Positions 60,191 to 64,000 of a stretch of DNA of 64,000 nt are shown here, in pieces. The position numbers were made by a program, and so were the translations under genes. Position 1 is the first letter of the stretch. Each line of letters begins with the position of its first letter. The stretch lies in NCBI RefSeq assembly GCF_963975345.1, contig NZ_CAXBGE010000011.1:70537-134536 (forward strand). Reading direction: 5' to 3'. Origin of the DNA: Maricaulis sp963975345 (GTDB lineage: Bacteria; Pseudomonadota; Alphaproteobacteria; Caulobacterales; Maricaulaceae). The notes under the pieces are model-generated. The model searched no databases, had not been told where the DNA came from, and saw nothing but the letters and a program-made list of their open reading frames with translations.

Positions 60191-61330
60191 ATGGCAATGC
60201 TGCTGAACGAAGAACAAGGCATGCTCAAGGATGCCGCCAAGGGCTATCTCAAGACATCGGCGCCGATCAGCCAATTGCGCAAATTGCGCGATATCGACAG
60301 TGCCGACGGCTTCGACCGCAAGAGCTGGAAGGACATGGCCGAGATGGGCTGGGCCAGCGTGCTCGTGCCCGAGGAACATGGCGGCGTTGCCATGGGCCAT
60401 GTCGCCGCCGGCGTCATCGCTGAGGAAATGGGCCGCACGCTGACGGCCTCGCCCTTCCTGTCGACCGGTATCATGGGCGCTACTGCCTTGTCGCGCTTCG
60501 GCAGTGAGGCGCAGAAGGCTGAGTTCCTGCCACGTCTGGCGGCAGGCGAGTTTCTCACCGCTTTGGCAGTCGACGAGACCCACAAACATAACCCGTCGAA
60601 TGTGGCCACGACGGCACAGCGTTCCGGGAACGGTTTCAGGCTCGATGGTAGCAAGACCTTTATCGCCGATGGCCATGTCGCCGATATGTTGATCGTCTCG
60701 GCTCGTACCGCCGGTGCTGAGGGTGAGGCTGACGGCGTCACGCTTTTCCTGGTGCCCCGCGAAGCGGCAGGCGTCTCGGTTGAACGCGCCTCGATGATCG
60801 ATAGCCGCAATTCGGCAGCGATCACGCTGGAAGGCGTCGAAGTCACCGCCGACGCCGTGCTCGGTGAAGTCGATGGCGGCTATACGGCGCTGGAAGCGGT
60901 GCTTGATGCCGGCCGTGCCGGTCTGGCAGCGGAAATGTCGGGCTCGGCGCAGGAATGCCTGGCTCAGACATTGGGCTATCTGCGCGAGCGCAAGCAGTTC
61001 GGCGAGATTATCGGCACCTATCAGGCGCTTCAGCATCGCGCTGCGCATCTCTATACCGAGATTGAACTCGGCAAATCCATCGTCCTCAAGGCTTTGCAGA
61101 CGCTGGACTTAGCGCCCGACCATGCGGCGATGATGGTTTCGGCCGCGAAGTCGAAACTGGGTCAGGTCGCCCAGCTCTCGGCGCGTGAGGCGATCCAGAT
61201 GCATGGCGGTATCGGCATGACGGACGAATACGATATCGGCTTCTTCATCAAGCGAGTCCGTGTCGCTGAAGCGCTGTATGGTGATGCCAATTACCACACC
61301 GACAAATTCGCGCGTTTGCGCAAATACTAG
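60191..61330 (+). CDS. Acyl-CoA dehydrogenase (small subunit-like)
   Basis: A 379-residue FAD-fold protein. The N-terminal helices are followed by LAVDETHKHNPSN in place of the usual EP-x-A-G-S-D loop. The C-terminal domain has RKQFGEIIGTYQALQHR and AIQMHGGIGMTDEYDIGFFIKR. The late segment is LYGDANYH, without a catalytic Glu at the usual place, as in non-catalytic or half-site partners of heteromeric dehydrogenases. It is probably the partner of the preceding gene. Confidence 0.86.
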   Translation: MAMLLNEEQGMLKDAAKGYLKTSAPISQLRKLRDIDSADGFDRKSWKDMAEMGWASVLVPEEHGGVAMGHVAAGVIAEEMGRTLTASPFLSTGIMGATALSRFGSEAQKAEFLPRLAAGEFLTALAVDETHKHNPSNVATTAQRSGNGFRLDGSKTFIADGHVADMLIVSARTAGAEGEADGVTLFLVPREAAGVSVERASMIDSRNSAAITLEGVEVTADAVLGEVDGGYTALEAVLDAGRAGLAAEMSGSAQECLAQTLGYLRERKQFGEIIGTYQALQHRAAHLYTEIELGKSIVLKALQTLDLAPDHAAMMVSAAKSKLGQVAQLSAREAIQMHGGIGMTDEYDIGFFIKRVRVAEALYGDANYHTDKFARLRKY

Positions 61331-61355
61331 CTTAGCCACGGTCGGGAGGCCCAGC

Positions 61356-62147
61356 ATGGATTATACGGGAAAAGTGGTCGCGATCACGGGCGGTGCCCGC
61401 GGGATTGGCTTGGCCATGGCGCAGGCCTTTTATGATCGCGGTGCGAAAATCGCGCTCGCCGATCTGGAGGGAGCTGAGGAGGCCGCCAAGGCATTCGGCG
61501 GCTATGGCGCCCGGGTTGATGTCACCAAGGAGGCCGATATTGCGGCCTTTCTCATCCAGACCGAAACCCGTCTTGGGCCGGTCGATGTCTATGTCTCCAA
61601 TGCCGGTATTTTGCGCACCGACGAACCGAGCTGGGATGCGGCCGGGGCTAATGACAAGGCTTGGCATGACAGTTTCGAGGTCAATGTGATGGGCGCTGTT
61701 CGCGGCGCGCGTCAGGTCTGGCCACGGATGAAACCGCGTGGCGGCGGCGTCTTCGTGCTCGTCGCTTCGGCCGCCGGCCTGTTGGCCCAGATCGGCGCGT
61801 CCTCCTATACCGCCAGCAAGCACGCTGCTGTCTCTTTCGCTGAAAGCCTGGCTGTCGCGCATGGCGATGACGGTTTGCAGGTTGTTTGTGTTTGCCCGCA
61901 AGCCGTCCGCACCGCCATGCTCGGCGGCAGCGAGGATGGCGGCATCGCCGGCGCTGATGGCATTGTCGAGCCATCCCAAGTGGCCGACGCCATGCTGGCG
62001 GCAATCGAAAACAAGCATTTCCTCGCCTTCCCGCACCCGAAAGTCGCTGAATACGAAGCGTTGCGGGCGACTCAGCGCGATCGCTGGCTCGGCGGAATGC
62101 GGAAATTTCGCCGCATGATGATGGGTGATCGCGGCCGCCCGGTTTAG
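61356..62147 (+). CDS. Short-chain dehydrogenase/reductase
   Basis: A 263-residue SDR. It has the cofactor motif TGGARGIGLAMA, then VSNAGIL, and catalytic Ser and Y-x-x-x-K in VASAAGLLAQIGASSYTASKHA. Position 31-32 after the Rossmann loop has D-L, which favours NAD. Start 61356 has GGGAGG upstream. It would oxidise a 3-hydroxyacyl-CoA or a ring alcohol. It is 25 bp after the dehydrogenase pair. Confidence 0.9.
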   Translation: MDYTGKVVAITGGARGIGLAMAQAFYDRGAKIALADLEGAEEAAKAFGGYGARVDVTKEADIAAFLIQTETRLGPVDVYVSNAGILRTDEPSWDAAGANDKAWHDSFEVNVMGAVRGARQVWPRMKPRGGGVFVLVASAAGLLAQIGASSYTASKHAAVSFAESLAVAHGDDGLQVVCVCPQAVRTAMLGGSEDGGIAGADGIVEPSQVADAMLAAIENKHFLAFPHPKVAEYEALRATQRDRWLGGMRKFRRMMMGDRGRPV

Positions 62148-62203
62148 ACTGAAACTACGACAAGCGCAGCGCACAAGAACCAGACAATCACGGGAGAGAG
62201 ACG

Positions 62204-63448
62204 ATGGATTTGGGTATTTCCGAGCGGGTCAGGCCGCTGATCGAGCAGGTTCGCGCCATGGTGCGCGACGAGGTCCTGCCGCTCGAGGAGGAATATCACA
62301 CCGAGGTCGGCAAGGCGCCGGGCGGCGATCGTTTCGTCTTCACTGAGCGCCAGATCGAGATCCGTGAGACCTTGAAAGCCAAGGCGCGCGAGCGCGGGCT
62401 GTGGAATTTCTGGCTGACCGGATCTGACCGGGGCTATGGCCTGTCGACGCTGGAATATGCCTATCTCGCCGAAGAGATGGGTTGGTCCTTCCTGGCGCCG
62501 GAAGTGTTCAATTGCTCCGCTCCGGATACGGGCAATATGGAAGTGATCGAGCGCTATGGCTCAACCGCGCAAAAGACGCGCTGGCTGAGCGATCTGCTCG
62601 AAGGCAAGAAGCGCTCGGCCTATCTGATGACCGAGCCGGATGTCGCCTCGTCCGACGCGACCAATATTGCCTTCTCCGCCGTTCTCGAGGGCGATGAGTG
62701 GGTCCTCAACGGCGAGAAATACTGGGCCTCTGGTGCTGGCGATCCACGCTGTGCCGTCTATGTGTTGATGGCACGGACCGAAGGCGAGGATGCGCCGCGC
62801 CACGGCCGTCATTCGCAATTCCTGGTCGATGCCGCCACGCCGGGAATCGAGCTGTTGCGTCCGATGACGGTGTTTGGTCATGACGACGCACCACACGGCC
62901 ATATGCATATACGTTTCTCCAATGTGCGCGTGCCCAAGGATACGATCATCCTCGGTCGTGGCCGCGGCTTCGAGATTTCCCAAGGCCGACTTGGACCTGG
63001 CCGCATCCATCACTGCATGCGCGCCATCGGCCAGTCCGAGCGGGCCCTGGAACTGATGTGCCGCCGCGCCGTCTCGCGTACCGCCTTCGGTCAGAAACTG
63101 GCCAAGCTGGGTGCCAATAAAGACATCATCGCCGAACGCCGCATGGCGATCGAACAGGCGCGTCTCTTGTGTCTGAAAGCCGCTTGGATGATGGATCAGG
63201 GCGATGCCCGCGCGGCCGCGCCCTACATCTCACAGATCAAGGTTATCGCCCCGCGCGTGGCGCTGGAGACGGTTGACGAGGCGATGCAAATGCATGGCGG
63301 TACCGGTGTGTCGCAGGATACGCCGCTGGCCAGTATGTGGGTCGGTCTGCGCACCTTGCGTTTTGCCGACGGCCCCGATGCCGTGCATCGCATGGTGATC
63401 GCCCGCCAAGAGCTCAAACGGTACGTCAACGAGGCGATGGAGGGCTGA
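62204..63448 (+). CDS. Acyl-CoA dehydrogenase, ACAD10/11-like
   Basis: A 414-residue FAD protein. It has LMTEPDVASSDATNI (the SDATN variant of human ACAD10/11), LNGEKYWASGAGDPRC, GRIHHCMRAIGQSERALELM and MHGGTGVSQDTPLASMW, with LRFADGPDAVH near the end. ACAD10/11-type enzymes act on 4-hydroxy or branched/long acyl-CoA. It is the third dehydrogenase of the operon. The acyl-CoA ligase starts directly after its stop. Confidence 0.9.
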   Translation: MDLGISERVRPLIEQVRAMVRDEVLPLEEEYHTEVGKAPGGDRFVFTERQIEIRETLKAKARERGLWNFWLTGSDRGYGLSTLEYAYLAEEMGWSFLAPEVFNCSAPDTGNMEVIERYGSTAQKTRWLSDLLEGKKRSAYLMTEPDVASSDATNIAFSAVLEGDEWVLNGEKYWASGAGDPRCAVYVLMARTEGEDAPRHGRHSQFLVDAATPGIELLRPMTVFGHDDAPHGHMHIRFSNVRVPKDTIILGRGRGFEISQGRLGPGRIHHCMRAIGQSERALELMCRRAVSRTAFGQKLAKLGANKDIIAERRMAIEQARLLCLKAAWMMDQGDARAAAPYISQIKVIAPRVALETVDEAMQMHGGTGVSQDTPLASMWVGLRTLRFADGPDAVHRMVIARQELKRYVNEAMEG

Positions 63449-64000
63449 ATGGCGGATCGCAAACCGGCACCCTCGCGGGACCAGGTCGACAAGGTCGTCG
63501 AATTCATCGTCGCCAATGAACCGCTCTTCGCCGTCGGTGAGATTGAGAATTTCGGCGTCCGGCAATGCGGCTATGTCAATGCGCCGCCGGATCTGCGCTT
63601 TCTCATGGCCGCAGCGATGGAGTTCAAGGACAGGACCGCGATCGTGTTCGAGGACCAGCGCTGGACCTATGGCGAGCTGATCGGCAAGGCGGTTGCGTTG
63701 GCCAATGGCCTGATCGAGCGTCATGGCGTCACGCCGGGCACGCGCGTCGTGCTGGCGATGCGTAATTGTCCCGAATGGGCTGCCTGCTTCCTGGGCATTA
63801 TCGCTGCGGGCGGCGTCGTGGTGCCGATGAATGGCTGGTGGACCAGTGAGGAGGTTGGTTTTGGCCTGCGCGATTGCGGCGCCAAGGTCGTCATCGCCGG
63901 TGCGCGTCAGGCCGAGCGCATGCTGCCACATCGTGACACGCTGGGTCTGACCCTGATCGGTGTCCGCGAGGGGCTGGAGGGCTGCACCGACACATTCGAT
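63449..64000 (+). CDS. AMP-forming acyl-CoA synthetase, N-terminal part (cut by window end)
   Basis: The first 184 residues of an open frame that runs off the window. It shows the FEDQRWTYGELIGKAVALANGL start, V-x-x-G-x-R-V-x-L-x-M-x-N-x-P-E-W, and FLGIIAAGGVVVPMNGWW of the AMP-binding (ANL) family. It activates a carboxylic acid as its CoA ester, the entry step for the dehydrogenases in this operon. The ATG lies right behind the TGA of the preceding gene. Confidence 0.88.
   Translation, partial: MADRKPAPSRDQVDKVVEFIVANEPLFAVGEIENFGVRQCGYVNAPPDLRFLMAAAMEFKDRTAIVFEDQRWTYGELIGKAVALANGLIERHGVTPGTRVVLAMRNCPEWAACFLGIIAAGGVVVPMNGWWTSEEVGFGLRDCGAKVVIAGARQAERMLPHRDTLGLTLIGVREGLEGCTDTFD

Noticed and set aside
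1..64000. CRISPR array, prophage or toxin-antitoxin island
   Set aside because: No regularly spaced direct repeats, no phage structural or integrase genes, and no recognisable toxin-antitoxin pair were found.

Overview
The window looks like a chromosomal segment of a high-GC alphaproteobacterium. A stalked marine member of the Caulobacterales/Maricaulales group is most likely (inference). The reasons are a complete holdfast-type polysaccharide locus (hfs-like), c-type cytochrome maturation genes, several acyl-CoA dehydrogenases, SRPBCC/ArsR operons and tight ATGA-coupled operons. I see no CRISPR array, prophage, integrase or insertion sequence. The apparent foreign-looking features are two inverted-repeat elements, a REP-rich 840-bp gap and one eukaryote-like GTPase gene.

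Layout. 1-158: 3' end of gatB, followed by a 91-bp inverted-repeat element. 0.3-8.6 kb: MscS channel; an ArsR regulator with three AHSA1/SRPBCC genes; lipase; 2OG-Fe(II) oxygenase; Nu-class GST; a two-TM orphan; a small Sel1 protein. 8.7-21.1 kb: holdfast polysaccharide locus, containing OPX exporter (hfsD), Wzz-like hfsA, CpsD-like hfsB, polymerase hfsC, two GT2 enzymes, deacetylase hfsH, flippase hfsF, acyltransferase hfsK, a GH5-like lipoprotein and the initiating sugar-phosphate transferase hfsE. 21.3-36.7 kb: SulP transporter, exported TolB-amidohydrolase, penicillin-acylase-family hydrolase, GFA protein, alpha-carbonic anhydrase, GST, TrhO, a secreted orphan, a Tag-like glycosylase, a SpoIIAA-like protein, APC permease, Rieske oxygenase and a VIT1/CCC1 protein. 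36.8-43.8 kb: RND pump with its adaptor, and an Na+/H+ antiporter with a C-terminal cyclic-nucleotide-binding-like domain. 43.8-45.7 kb: REP-rich gap, Rho-family-like small GTPase with a twin-arginine signal peptide, tRNA-Ser(GCU). 45.8-64 kb: glutaryl-CoA dehydrogenase and enoyl-CoA hydratase; Na+/solute symporter; NUC1 nuclease; P-loop kinase; ccmFGHI; orphan PAS histidine kinase; fatty-acid desaturase; and a beta-oxidation-like operon (two adjacent acyl-CoA dehydrogenases, SDR, a third dehydrogenase and an acyl-CoA ligase cut by the window end).

How the genes work together. The hfs locus holds most of a Wzx/Wzy pathway. HfsE would load the first sugar on undecaprenyl phosphate, GT2 enzymes extend it, HfsH/HfsK edit N-acyl groups, HfsF flips, HfsC polymerises, and HfsA/B/D control length and export. 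ccmFGHI finish heme attachment to c-type cytochromes. The last operon looks like a complete activation-dehydrogenation module for an unusual carboxylic acid.

The most unusual item is the GTPase at 44662-45366. Its sequence closely follows eukaryotic Rac/Cdc42 landmarks, yet it starts with an apparent Tat signal, and the positions equivalent to Gly12 and Gln61 are Pro and Ala.
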